Assembly (NCBI RefSeq): GCF_003346865.1
Contig: NZ_QDKL01000001.1
Location: forward strand, 806,001-870,000
From: Halobacteriovorax vibrionivorans
GTDB taxonomy: Bacteria; Bdellovibrionota; Bacteriovoracia; Bacteriovoracales; Bacteriovoracaceae
Direction of reading: 5' to 3'
DNA length: 64,000 nt
Part shown: positions 39,316-47,654 of the stretch, in pieces
Position numbering within the stretch: position 1 is the first letter of the stretch
Layout of the letters: every line of letters begins with the position of its first letter
Program-made: the position numbers and the translations under genes
The notes under the pieces: generated by a model
Database searches by the model: none
What the model saw: the letters and a program-made list of their open reading frames with translations, nothing else
Told to the model about the DNA's origin: nothing

Positions 39316-40091
39316 AAATTCTCTTTTATTATTTCACACTTCTTAACTAAGCTGTAATTTTGCTTTGGCATATTGATTTGAACCATTTTACCATTTATAT
39401 GATTTTTAGAAACCGATAACTTTTTATCATATGAGAAGAAAAAAACTTTATTTGCAATTAAAGGTGAACCCTTTGTTACATCGACTTTATAAGCACCGTT
39501 CATAATTAATTTATTCAATTTAATATTATTTCTTATATTGCTATCGATATCACCTTTAGTATCAAAGGAAATTGTTTTATCTTTCGGCTTTGCAAGATAG
39601 AGGGCCACCGTTGAGCGCTTAATCGCTCTCTTAGAAAGAGAAAGCTCTTCGAGCATATCATCAATATCCTCTTTATCTTTAAGTCTGAAGAATTTCCACT
39701 TAACAAGTTCAGGCTTCTTAGTCTGGGAAAAGAGGGCGGCCACAACAGCAGACTTCCCTAGGCCAGCTACAAAATTAATTTTCACATCACTCTTTAGTAA
39801 ACAAGAAACGTAGTCCATCACATCGGTATTATAAGATGAATTTGGACCGATAATAATTCCAGCAGTCTGAATTCTTTCAACCTCTTCAACAACGCTTTCT
39901 CTTGCAACTTGTCCTGGGCCGTATTCCGTATAAGAGGACTTCTCATCTACATCTGGAACAACCTGCTGATCATCGGTATCAACGGAGATGGTAACAACTC
40001 TATCCTCACTAGTTGCGCGCTCCTTTGTTTGGCATGTATTACTTAATAAAAGTAAGACAAGAAATGTTAAGATGAAATTTATCTTATTCAA
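39312..40091 (-). CDS. Exported protein with degenerate patatin-like domain
   Basis: The 259-residue protein has a hydrophobic N-terminus ending near Cys20 (a poor lipobox, SNTC), then an acidic linker. Residues 78-120 resemble the start of a patatin fold: GIIIGPNSS stands where patatins have their oxyanion GGG, and FVAGLGKSAVVAALF where they have the GxSxG nucleophile elbow. The Ser is replaced by Gly, so hydrolase activity is not expected. This family link is from memory and is an inference. The gene is coupled on both sides, to xseB (8-nt overlap) and to the PBP gene, which suggests a cell-envelope role. Confidence 0.5.
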   Translation of the reverse strand: MNKINFILTFLVLLLLSNTCQTKERATSEDRVVTISVDTDDQQVVPDVDEKSSYTEYGPGQVARESVVEEVERIQTAGIIIGPNSSYNTDVMDYVSCLLKSDVKINFVAGLGKSAVVAALFSQTKKPELVKWKFFRLKDKEDIDDMLEELSLSKRAIKRSTVALYLAKPKDKTISFDTKGDIDSNIRNNIKLNKLIMNGAYKVDVTKGSPLIANKVFFFSYDKKLSVSKNHINGKMVQINMPKQNYSLVKKCEIIKENL

Positions 40092-40293
40092 TCTCTTTTT
40101 CTTCCAGCTTATCTGTGAGTTCTAGAACTTTTTTCTCAACTTTTTCAAGGTAGCCTTTACTATCAGTATATAGTTTCACTCCCTCTTCAAAGTTCTTTAA
40201 GCTATCGTCTAAAGTTAACTCACCAGACTCAAGCCCATGAACTAGTTCCTCTAATCTTTGTAGGTTTTTTTCAATATCAATCTTCTTGGCCAT
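40084..40293 (-). CDS. xseB: Exodeoxyribonuclease VII small subunit
   Basis: XseB is the small helical subunit of exonuclease VII. The 69-residue protein has the characteristic NLQRLEELVHGLESGELTLD segment followed by SLKNFEEGVKLY, and a charged coiled-coil tail. The large subunit gene xseA is not adjacent; the flagellar block lies upstream on the other strand. It is the first gene of a three-gene unit with the patatin-like and PBP genes. Confidence 0.93.
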   Translation of the reverse strand: MAKKIDIEKNLQRLEELVHGLESGELTLDDSLKNFEEGVKLYTDSKGYLEKVEKKVLELTDKLEEKEIE

Positions 40294-40410
40294 ATTTCAC
40301 CGTGTCATTTTTTCAACATTAATAGATCTTCAATGACATAATATTCCCATACTTTACGTATTCTTTAAATAAAAATGCGTAATAATGGACACTTACATCA
40401 TGGGTCAATT

Positions 40411-40426
40411 TTACCTATGTAGGTAA
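40411..40426. promoter_or_regulatory. 16-bp palindrome before the flagellar operon
   Basis: TTACCTATGTAGGTAA is a near-perfect palindrome (7-bp arms, 2-nt centre). It ends 2 nt before the TGGCAC element of the putative sigma-54 promoter. Its position suits an operator that would block or assist polymerase at this promoter. No protein can be assigned to it. Confidence 0.4.
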
Positions 40427-40428
40427 TT

Positions 40429-40445
40429 TGGCACCTCGGTTGATA
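40429..40445 (+). promoter_or_regulatory. Sigma-54-like promoter of the flgF operon
   Basis: TGGCAC (40429-40434) and TTGA (40440-40443) are spaced as the -24 and -12 elements of sigma-54 promoters, with the two key G positions 12 nt apart. The -12 element reads GA instead of the usual GC, which weakens the match. It lies 31 nt before the flgF start codon. Sigma-54 control of rod and ring genes is common in polar flagellar systems. Confidence 0.45.
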
Positions 40446-40475
40446 TAGTAGAAGAAGAATTTGCCAGGAGGGCAG

Positions 40476-41261
40476 ATGAAAGAATTATGGGTACCGCTAT
40501 CCGGTGCAATCGCACAACAACAGAAAGTTGATACAATTGCCAATAATGTTGCAAATGCCAACACGCCAGGCTTTAAAAAAGATCAACTCGCATTCAAAGA
40601 GTATCTAACGGCCCTCGATAAAGGGACGCAGGATATCGACTTGCCTAATAAAGAATGGGCGCCAGAAGACTTCTACCGTAGTTATGGAGCAGAACATGCA
40701 ATGGTAAAAGTAGATGGCTCATATACAAACTTTAAGCAAGGAACGCTCTCTCCTACAAGTAATCCACTCGATATTGGACTACGAGGAAAGGGATTTCTAA
40801 CCATCGATACTCCAAAAGGTATTCGCTATACACGAAGAGGCACTCTTTCATTACGACAAGATGGAATCCTAACGACACAAGAAGGATATCCTGTCATTGG
40901 CCGTGATGATAATGAGCCAATTGCAATCCCACCTGGGACAAAGAATATTACCATCGCATTAGATGGAGCAGTTTATGCCAATAATAATCAAGTTGGTGCA
41001 CTTAATATTGCTGAATTCAATGATATTCATGCCCTAAGGAAAGAGGGGAACTCATTATTTGTGAATAATAATGAGGGCAATCTAAAAGAACAAACAAACA
41101 CATCAATCCATCAAGGCTTTGTGGAACAATCAAATGTTAATGCTGTATCTGAAATGTCAGACCTTATTAAGGCACACAGACATTTCGATTCAATTCAAAA
41201 AGCAATTAAAACTTATGATTCAATTAGCTCTAAAGCAGTTAATGAGATGATTAAATTCTGA
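40476..41261 (+). CDS. flgF: Flagellar basal-body rod protein FlgF
   Basis: FlgF is a proximal-rod component exported by the flagellar type III apparatus. The 261-residue protein starts MKELWVPLSGAIAQQQKVD, followed by the rod/hook signature NNVANANTPGFKKDQ, and ends with the conserved helical segment (SEMSDLIKAHRHFDSIQKAI). I chose the ATG at 40476 because AGGAGG lies just before it; a TTG frame start 15 nt upstream would place that site inside the gene. It is paired with flgG, as is usual for these paralogues. Confidence 0.9.
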   Translation: MKELWVPLSGAIAQQQKVDTIANNVANANTPGFKKDQLAFKEYLTALDKGTQDIDLPNKEWAPEDFYRSYGAEHAMVKVDGSYTNFKQGTLSPTSNPLDIGLRGKGFLTIDTPKGIRYTRRGTLSLRQDGILTTQEGYPVIGRDDNEPIAIPPGTKNITIALDGAVYANNNQVGALNIAEFNDIHALRKEGNSLFVNNNEGNLKEQTNTSIHQGFVEQSNVNAVSEMSDLIKAHRHFDSIQKAIKTYDSISSKAVNEMIKF

Positions 41262-41267
41262 GGTAAT

Positions 41268-42113
41268 ATGAAGAACTTTATACTATTTATTACATTTCTA
41301 TTCATGGCCCGTTACTCATTTGGAATGATGAAGGCACTCGATATTTCAGCAACAGGTATGGCCACACAAGAGATGCACGTTAATACGATATCTAACAACG
41401 TGGCAAACCTAAATACAATTGGCTATAAGAAACAAAGAGCTGAATCTCAAGAGCTTATGTATGAAACGATCAAGGAAGCTGGATCGAGATCAGATGCTAA
41501 TTCTAACTACACTATTGGTGTACAAGTTGGTTCTGGCTCTAAGATCAGTGGAGTAAGAAAAGTATTTTCTGCTGGTGCTCCTAAAGTAACAAATAACCCA
41601 TTTGATCTTATGATCAATGGTGATGGCTTTTTCGGCATTATTAAACCAAATGGAGAACTTCGTTTTACTAGAGATGGTGCTTTTAATGTAAATGCTCAAG
41701 GACAACTAGTTACAAAAGAAGGCTATCAAGTATTTCCTGGAATAACATTTCCTCCAGGTGTTGCAAGCGTCAGCATTGGAAATGACGGAACATGTGAAGC
41801 CTACTTTACAGGACAAGTTGAACCACAAAACGTAGGACAAATTCCAGTTTTTACATTCGTAAATAATCCGGGACTACACTCTGACGGAAATAACCTTTAT
41901 CGCCAAACAACGGCCAGTGGACAACCGATCCAAGGAATTGCAGGCGTAAACAATACAGGATCACTACAACAAGGTGCCCTAGAGATGGCAAATGTTAGTC
42001 TTATGAATGAGATGACTGATCTAATCAAGGCACAAAGAGCATATGAAATGAACTCTAAAGTAATGGGTGTTGCTGACCAAATGCTACAAACAGTTAATAA
42101 CATCACAAGGTAA
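41268..42113 (+). CDS. flgG: Flagellar distal-rod protein FlgG with unusual N-terminal extension
   Basis: FlgG builds the distal rod. From residue 20 the protein is canonical (MMKALDISATGMATQ, then NNVANLNTIGYKKQRAE, ending in a coiled segment with ANVSLMNEMTDLIKAQRAYE). Before that lie 19 residues (KNFILFITFLFMARYSFG after Met1) that look like a Sec signal peptide with a plausible SFG cleavage site. The upstream ATG has a strong GAGG ribosome binding site overlapping the flgF stop. The internal ATGs at 41325 and 41328 have only weak sites. Rod proteins are normally exported without a cleaved signal, so this is odd. Confidence 0.93.
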   Translation: MKNFILFITFLFMARYSFGMMKALDISATGMATQEMHVNTISNNVANLNTIGYKKQRAESQELMYETIKEAGSRSDANSNYTIGVQVGSGSKISGVRKVFSAGAPKVTNNPFDLMINGDGFFGIIKPNGELRFTRDGAFNVNAQGQLVTKEGYQVFPGITFPPGVASVSIGNDGTCEAYFTGQVEPQNVGQIPVFTFVNNPGLHSDGNNLYRQTTASGQPIQGIAGVNNTGSLQQGALEMANVSLMNEMTDLIKAQRAYEMNSKVMGVADQMLQTVNNITR

Positions 42114-42131
42114 TAAGGTTAATACGAAAAG

Positions 42132-42983
42132 ATGATTAAAAAATTAATTATACCATTCTTATTCACTTCATTAACAAGCTCGATGACAAGTGCTTGTAAA
42201 GTATCATTTGCTGATAAAGTATATCGTGTAAACAACGCAAGAGTGACATTCACTCAACAAGGTTGTAACCGCAGTCAGATTGAAATCTTAAATGAAATCC
42301 TTCAAGAAGTGACTGGAAACTTAAACCTTCATCATAGTCGTGAGCTAGCGCAAAATCAGATTCAATTAATGACTAAAGAAACGGTTTTTGTAAGTCTTGA
42401 AGACAGTATAAAAAATCAATTTTCGATACCTCATAACTGGAAAGTAGAATTCCACTCAAGAAAACCTCTCGAATCTATTTCTGTAGATCGACTAACTTCA
42501 TTAGAGTTTGCATGTAATCAATGTAAAAAGCTCGGAAGGAATAAAGTTAAAATCACATATGACAACAAAATAAAATGGCTAGATATAGAAGTAAAGAAAC
42601 CTGTAAAAGCTGTTGTTGCAACTAATGAGATAAACTTAAGTTACAAGTCTATTGATAAAAACAATGTAAAGAAGAAAACAATTTATACAACAGATGAAAA
42701 AGCAGTTTTTAAAAACATCGAAGAGATTCCATTTTATAAATCAAATAAAGTGATCTCTCCGGGTGAAGTAATTAAAAAGAGAGACCTCACTCCAATAAAC
42801 TTAGTATCTTTTGGTGTGCCAGTTAAAGTCACACTTATAAATAACGGAATTAAATTATCAGGGACAGGTACGCCATTATCTGTTGGTAAGCTAGAAGACT
42901 TTATTAAAGTTAAAAATGTGAAAACCAACAAAGTGTATACAGCAAAGGTCGTCGGTCTCAACGAAGTAAAGGTTGAATTATGA
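42132..42983 (+). CDS. flgA: Flagellar P-ring assembly chaperone FlgA
   Basis: FlgA is a periplasmic chaperone for P-ring formation. The 283-residue protein has a Sec signal (cleavage probably after TSA, residue 21) and a poorly conserved N-terminal part. The C-terminal SAF-type domain includes SPGEVIKKRDLTPIN and ends with the conserved KVKNVKTNKVYTAKVVG repeat-like segment. It lies between flgG and flgH and overlaps the flgH start by 4 nt, the order seen in many polar-flagellum clusters. Confidence 0.85.
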   Translation: MIKKLIIPFLFTSLTSSMTSACKVSFADKVYRVNNARVTFTQQGCNRSQIEILNEILQEVTGNLNLHHSRELAQNQIQLMTKETVFVSLEDSIKNQFSIPHNWKVEFHSRKPLESISVDRLTSLEFACNQCKKLGRNKVKITYDNKIKWLDIEVKKPVKAVVATNEINLSYKSIDKNNVKKKTIYTTDEKAVFKNIEEIPFYKSNKVISPGEVIKKRDLTPINLVSFGVPVKVTLINNGIKLSGTGTPLSVGKLEDFIKVKNVKTNKVYTAKVVGLNEVKVEL

Positions 42984-43738
42984 GATTGTATTTATTATTA
43001 GTTTTTTCATTGATGACTACTTCATGTGCTAACTACATCAGTAAAATGTACACAGAACTTGATGGGCCACAAAGAAGACAGGTAGAGCAACAACGTCGTG
43101 CAAATGCAGATAGTAAATTTGACCAATATCGCAGATCGAGAAGAAGTGCAGATGCACCACAAGACAGAAGAAGTCTTACTTCAACGACTCGAGCAAATGT
43201 ACAACCCCAGGTTAAAAGACAATATTCTAAAACAGTAAGTCCTCGAGTTACTGCAAGTAATTTTTATGACAATAGAAATGATGGAAGCCTTTGGGCCGGT
43301 GACGGTAACGAGAATTACCTTTTCACAAAAAATAAATGGAAAAGAAATGGAGACATTATTTTAGTTAATGTTCAAACACGTTTAAAAAATGAAATTACAA
43401 TGGAATTAAAACGTGCTTTTCCACCAATTCCTAAACTTGGCGCAACACCGAATAAAGAAGGTGAACAACAGGCTGGACAACAACAAGCTGCCGCTGAAGG
43501 TGCTGGCGATGATGAAGACAAAAGCGCAGACAGCAAGATTCACGATAAGATCTCTGGGGTTATTGTAGAAGAAATCAGTCGTGATCACCTATTAGTACGT
43601 GGTCAGAAAAATGTATTATTTAAAAATCGTAAACACTTAATTGAGCTACAGGCACTCATCTCTCGTAAAGATATTAATGAAGATGACACTGTAAATTCGA
43701 CAAAGTTCTTAGAAAGCTCTGTTACAGTATTGAGGTAA
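42980..43738 (+). CDS. flgH: Flagellar L-ring lipoprotein FlgH
   Basis: FlgH forms the outer-membrane L ring. The 252-residue protein has a lipoprotein signal with MTTSC (Cys16), an Arg-rich linker, and the family core GSLWAGDGNENYLF followed by KRNGDIILVNVQ. Between the core strands there is a low-complexity insert rich in Gln, Ala, Glu and Asp (about residues 158-185). The arginine-rich region and the insert make it divergent from E. coli FlgH. Its place between flgA and flgI supports the call. Confidence 0.85.
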   Translation: MRLYLLLVFSLMTTSCANYISKMYTELDGPQRRQVEQQRRANADSKFDQYRRSRRSADAPQDRRSLTSTTRANVQPQVKRQYSKTVSPRVTASNFYDNRNDGSLWAGDGNENYLFTKNKWKRNGDIILVNVQTRLKNEITMELKRAFPPIPKLGATPNKEGEQQAGQQQAAAEGAGDDEDKSADSKIHDKISGVIVEEISRDHLLVRGQKNVLFKNRKHLIELQALISRKDINEDDTVNSTKFLESSVTVLR

Positions 43739-43741
43739 TAA

Positions 43742-44746
43742 ATGTTTAAAAAGCTAATTTTTGGATTAATTCTTCTTTCATTTGGAACGCATGTCGATGC
43801 AAAGATGAGTCGATTAAAGGACCTTGTCGATGTGAAGGGTGTTCGTAAAAACCCTATCGTTGGGTACGGACTTGTTGTCGGTCTAAATGGAACTGGAGAT
43901 GGTGGTGGAGAAATTACTAATACATCACTAAAGCGTATGTTTCAAAAGCTTGGACTGAATCCACAAAATGAAATCAGCTCAAAAAATGTCGCAGCAGTTA
44001 TTGTAACAGCGCAATTGCCATCATTTAGCCGTGTCGGTCAAAAAATAGATGTAACGATCTCTTCAATTGGAGATGCTTCATCACTAGCTGGGGGGACTCT
44101 TTTAATCACTCCACTAAAAGGTGGTGATGGAAATGTTTACGCTGTAGCAAATGGCCCGATCTCTATCGGTGGCCTTGATAAGGGAAAGAAGTTTGCAACA
44201 ACTGGCCTAATTCCACACGGTGCCACAGTAGAGCGTGAACTGAAGTTAAATTTCGACAAAAAGAAGTCATTACGTCTTGCTCTAAAAAACCCAGACTTTA
44301 CGACAGCTGCTCGAATTGAAAAAACAATCAACCAAGAACTTGGTGGAAAATATGCAATAGCAAAAGACTCAAATACTGTGGATATCATCATCCCTATTCA
44401 GTATCAGAGAAAAATAGTTCAGCTTCTAGCAATCATTGAGAATTTTCGAGTTCACACTGATCGCATTGCAAAAATCATCATCAATGAACGCACTGGTACA
44501 ATTGTTGCCGGCGGAGATATTGCTGTAAAACCTGTAGCGATCTCACACGGCGGGCTAAATATCCAAGTAAATAACCAGGATAAAGAAGGCACGCCTGAAA
44601 ATGTAAAATTTGTGGATAAGTCCACAACGCTTAATGAATTAGTGAAGAGCTTAAATGCTCTTGGTGCAACACCGGAAGACCTTATTTCGATATTTCAAGC
44701 ACTTAAGCGAAATGGTGCTCTAATTGGAGAAATTGAGTTAATTTAA
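43742..44746 (+). CDS. flgI: Flagellar P-ring protein FlgI
   Basis: FlgI polymerises into the P ring around the rod in the periplasm. The 334-residue protein has a Sec signal cleaved after about residue 20 (VDA) and the strongly conserved GVRKNPIVGYGLVVGLNGTG segment. The C-terminal EDLISIFQALKRNGAL end is also typical. It starts 3 nt after flgH. Confidence 0.96.
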   Translation: MFKKLIFGLILLSFGTHVDAKMSRLKDLVDVKGVRKNPIVGYGLVVGLNGTGDGGGEITNTSLKRMFQKLGLNPQNEISSKNVAAVIVTAQLPSFSRVGQKIDVTISSIGDASSLAGGTLLITPLKGGDGNVYAVANGPISIGGLDKGKKFATTGLIPHGATVERELKLNFDKKKSLRLALKNPDFTTAARIEKTINQELGGKYAIAKDSNTVDIIIPIQYQRKIVQLLAIIENFRVHTDRIAKIIINERTGTIVAGGDIAVKPVAISHGGLNIQVNNQDKEGTPENVKFVDKSTTLNELVKSLNALGATPEDLISIFQALKRNGALIGEIELI

Positions 44747-44775
44747 GTTTGCATGTCAAATAGCATTTTTTACCA

Positions 44776-44809
44776 TTTTTTAAGGCCCGGTATAAAAAAC
44801 CTTAAAAAA
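44776..44809. other. Inverted repeat after flgI
   Basis: TTTTTTAAGG (44776-44785) is the inverse complement of CCTTAAAAAA (44800-44809), with 14 nt between. The stem is mostly A-T, so it is a weak hairpin and has no usable T-run on the plus side. It lies in the only sizeable gap of the flagellar block (130 nt) and could be a weak terminator or part of a promoter region for flgJMNKL. Confidence 0.3.
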
Positions 44810-44876
44810 ATGTTAAAATAATTAATGTTAATGGGCTTTTCGAGGATTGAATGGCCAGAAACTCAGGATGAGTTAT

Positions 44877-45332
44877 ATGAATGAAGTAAAAATTCATCGA
44901 CCTCAAATTCAAAATAGAAATGCAATGAATAATGCATCTAATTCTATTCGTCCTGAAGAATCTGAAAAGTACATTCCCGAAGAGATCAAAAGTGCAGCAC
45001 AAGGGCTAGAAGCACAGTTTAACGAGTTAATGGTTAAAGAAATGACAAAGAACCTAAACGCAGGCGTTCAAGGTACAGCTGGAAATTTCTACAAAGGACT
45101 ATTAACTAGCGAAAGGGCCAAAGCACTTGTGAATGAGGATAGCCAAATACAGAAATTAATTTTGAATGAGATTTATCCTAAACACATGAGGAATTCTCAA
45201 AATTATCAAAACTATTTGGACAATAAGAATAAGTACGCACAACACAATATTAAAATGGATGAAGGGCCAACTCAACCCTCACAGGAAGTCGCAATAAAGC
45301 GCAAAAACCAAATTGGAGTAAAGTATGAGTAG
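44877..45332 (+). CDS. flgJ: Flagellar rod-capping protein FlgJ, rod domain only
   Basis: FlgJ caps the growing rod. This product matches only the N-terminal rod-binding domain (AAQGLEAQFNELMVKEMTKN). The muramidase domain of the E. coli protein is absent, as in many bacteria, so another enzyme must open the peptidoglycan. I place the start at the ATG at 44877 with AGGA 8 nt before it, giving 151 residues. An ATG at 44868 and a TTG at 44847 are alternatives. It overlaps flgM by 8 nt. Confidence 0.82.
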   Translation: MNEVKIHRPQIQNRNAMNNASNSIRPEESEKYIPEEIKSAAQGLEAQFNELMVKEMTKNLNAGVQGTAGNFYKGLLTSERAKALVNEDSQIQKLILNEIYPKHMRNSQNYQNYLDNKNKYAQHNIKMDEGPTQPSQEVAIKRKNQIGVKYE

Positions 45333-45657
45333 TGTACAGAATACGAGATCTAGTTTCTTCCCAAACTCAAGAACTCAAAATGAGCGAGCTCAGGATGTTC
45401 AGAAACAATCTCCAATTAAAAGGAATTCAACAGCTCAAAAGGCATATATCGACAACCAAACAAGTCGTGATGCTAAGGTAACGATTCCAGAAGCTGTAAA
45501 GGACTTTGCACAAATTAAAAAAGCCGTCGATGCGGCTCCAGAAATGGATAATAGCGCCAAGATCGCAGCCCTAAAGGCACAGATTCAAGGTGGAACTTAT
45601 AAAATGGACTATGAAAAAATGGCCGACAAAATACTCGGTGAGGAATTTGGAGTCTAA
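45325..45657 (+). CDS. flgM: Anti-sigma-28 factor FlgM
   Basis: FlgM holds sigma-28 (FliA) inactive until the hook-basal body is complete, then is exported. The 110-residue protein has a disordered, Gln/Asn/Ser-rich N-terminal half and the C-terminal sigma-binding pattern KKAVDAAPEMDNSAKIAALK followed by GGTYKMDYEKMADKIL. Its place before flgN and flgK is usual. The stop overlaps the flgN start (TAATG). Confidence 0.88.
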   Translation: MSSVQNTRSSFFPNSRTQNERAQDVQKQSPIKRNSTAQKAYIDNQTSRDAKVTIPEAVKDFAQIKKAVDAAPEMDNSAKIAALKAQIQGGTYKMDYEKMADKILGEEFGV

Positions 45658-46160
45658 TGAAAACACAACTTGCAAAATATTATTTTCAAATTACAGATAT
45701 TTGGAAGTCGCAATGTGAGCTTCACTATAAGCTTTTCGACCTTACATGTGATGAGTATGCATTATTACTTGAAAGCGATCTAGAAAAATTAGAAGAGAAA
45801 GTTGCTCAAAAAGCATTAATCGTTTCTGAAATAGAAAAGAACGAGTACTTACGCAATGATATTCTTGCAACGATAAAAAAAGATTACAAAGAGCTTGAAG
45901 TAAACTCTATCAATGACCTACTCGACTTCTTTGCAAAGTTTGAAGCGGAAAAAGAAGGAAAGCATCTCTATCGTTTTAATGCTCTACTCGTTGATATTAT
46001 TGAAAAGATTCAGGCGCAAAATAAGAAGAATCAATTATTTATTAATAAAGCACTCAGCTCTCTTCGCGAGATCAGGGAAAGTGCCATGGGTACAAAAACT
46101 GTATCTACATATAATGCAAAAGGAATGACTCAGGAGAGATCTCTTGGGCGCAATCCATAG
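45657..46160 (+). CDS. flgN: FlgN-type chaperone for hook-filament junction proteins
   Basis: The 167-residue product is almost entirely helical with heptad patterns, as in FlgN chaperones, which keep FlgK and FlgL export-competent. Sequence conservation in this family is low, so the call relies on size, helical character and position directly between flgM and flgK. It ends in a Ser/Thr-rich tail. Confidence 0.78.
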   Translation: MKTQLAKYYFQITDIWKSQCELHYKLFDLTCDEYALLLESDLEKLEEKVAQKALIVSEIEKNEYLRNDILATIKKDYKELEVNSINDLLDFFAKFEAEKEGKHLYRFNALLVDIIEKIQAQNKKNQLFINKALSSLREIRESAMGTKTVSTYNAKGMTQERSLGRNP

Positions 46161-46172
46161 CACGGAGAAAAT

Positions 46173-47639
46173 TTGTCATCACGCCTTTTAAACATTGGGA
46201 ATACGGGACTATCAGCTTCAAAGAAAGCTCTTGAAGTTACGTCTCACAATATTTCAAATGCGAATACTGAAGGGTATTCACGTCAACGCGTGCATCAACA
46301 AGCAAATACTCCACTAATTAAGGATGGACTTGTAACAGGTAGTGGTACTCGCATTAGAGATATCAATCGTGTCCATGATAAATTTGTTGAAAAGAAATTA
46401 AGAGACGCAAATACTGACAAGTCTTATTACGATAATAGATCCCAACAAATGGGTCGTATCGAAGACATCTTCAATGAAATCGATAATCAAGGTCTGAATC
46501 AGATCTTAAACAACTTCTTCAACTCATTTAGAGATCTTGCAAATCAACCAGAAAATGAAACGGTACGATCTGTTGTTCGCGATAAGGCACAACTTATTGT
46601 TAAAGACTTTCGTCGAATTGCTGAAACTCTCGACGAAATCTCGAGAAGTATCGATGACAAAATTTCTTTAAATATCAAAGATGCTAATCAGCATATTGAA
46701 ACAATTGGTCAGCTAAATCGTAAGATTCGTGAACTAGAAGCAAATGGTGACGAAACCGGAGATATGCGAGATCAACGAGATCTTGCAATTAAAGAACTAT
46801 CTAAAATTGTTAAGATCCATACTTATGAAGATGAACGTGGAAATTATAACGTTCAAGCACCAGGAGTTGGGACACTCGTAACAGCTGCCCAAACTCAAAC
46901 ACTTGGAACATACGTCTTTGGAAAAGAAGACTCAACAAGTGGTCAAGATGGTTCTGTTGAAGTTTTTTGGGCTTCAAGATCTGGTCAACAAATTACTGAA
47001 AAATTTAAAGGTGGATCACTTGGTGCAGTCATCAAGGTAAGAAACCACGATATTAAAGCACTAAGAGAAAAACTCGATCAAACAGCTTTTGAATTTATGA
47101 ATTATGTTAATGCAATTCACAGAAGAGGATTTGTTAATCGAGAGATTCAAACTGATGCCCAAGGAAATCCGGTTACAGTTGATTCTAAAGGGCCGACAAC
47201 TGGATTAAATTTCTTTAAGGAGCCAACTCAGATTGAAGGTGCGGCGCTTAGACTTGATTTAAGTGATGCCATTAAGTCTGACGTTTCAAATATTGCAACG
47301 GCACTTTCTCCAAATAGTCCCGGGGATAACCGTGTCGCAATTGCTATCTCTAAGCTTCAACACGAAAGACTTATGGGAGACGGTACAGCAACGATTGAAG
47401 AGGACTACCTAAAGACTGTCGGGAATGTCGGTTTAGAAACAGGAAAAGCAAAGCTAGACGCTGAACAATCGGAAGGCTTACTTGCACAGGCAAACTCTAT
47501 TCGAGAAAGAATCAGTGGTGTTTCAATTGATGAAGAAGCGGCAAATATGATCAAGTATCAGCACGCTTACGAAGCAGCAGCTAAAGTAATGCAAACTGCA
47601 AATGAAATGTTTGATACTGTTTTATCAATTAAGCAGTAA
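46173..47639 (+). CDS. flgK: Hook-associated protein 1, FlgK
   Basis: FlgK joins hook to filament. The 488-residue protein starts SSRLLNIGNTGLSASKKALE, followed by SHNISNANTEGYSRQRV, the shared rod/hook/HAP signature. It ends with GVSIDEEAANMIKYQHAYEA, the FlgK C-terminal motif. The start codon is TTG at 46173 with GGAG 6 nt upstream, and no ATG gives a complete protein. It lies 12 nt after flgN. Confidence 0.96.
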   Translation: MSSRLLNIGNTGLSASKKALEVTSHNISNANTEGYSRQRVHQQANTPLIKDGLVTGSGTRIRDINRVHDKFVEKKLRDANTDKSYYDNRSQQMGRIEDIFNEIDNQGLNQILNNFFNSFRDLANQPENETVRSVVRDKAQLIVKDFRRIAETLDEISRSIDDKISLNIKDANQHIETIGQLNRKIRELEANGDETGDMRDQRDLAIKELSKIVKIHTYEDERGNYNVQAPGVGTLVTAAQTQTLGTYVFGKEDSTSGQDGSVEVFWASRSGQQITEKFKGGSLGAVIKVRNHDIKALREKLDQTAFEFMNYVNAIHRRGFVNREIQTDAQGNPVTVDSKGPTTGLNFFKEPTQIEGAALRLDLSDAIKSDVSNIATALSPNSPGDNRVAIAISKLQHERLMGDGTATIEEDYLKTVGNVGLETGKAKLDAEQSEGLLAQANSIRERISGVSIDEEAANMIKYQHAYEAAAKVMQTANEMFDTVLSIKQ

Positions 47640-47654
47640 TTAGGAATATAAGTA

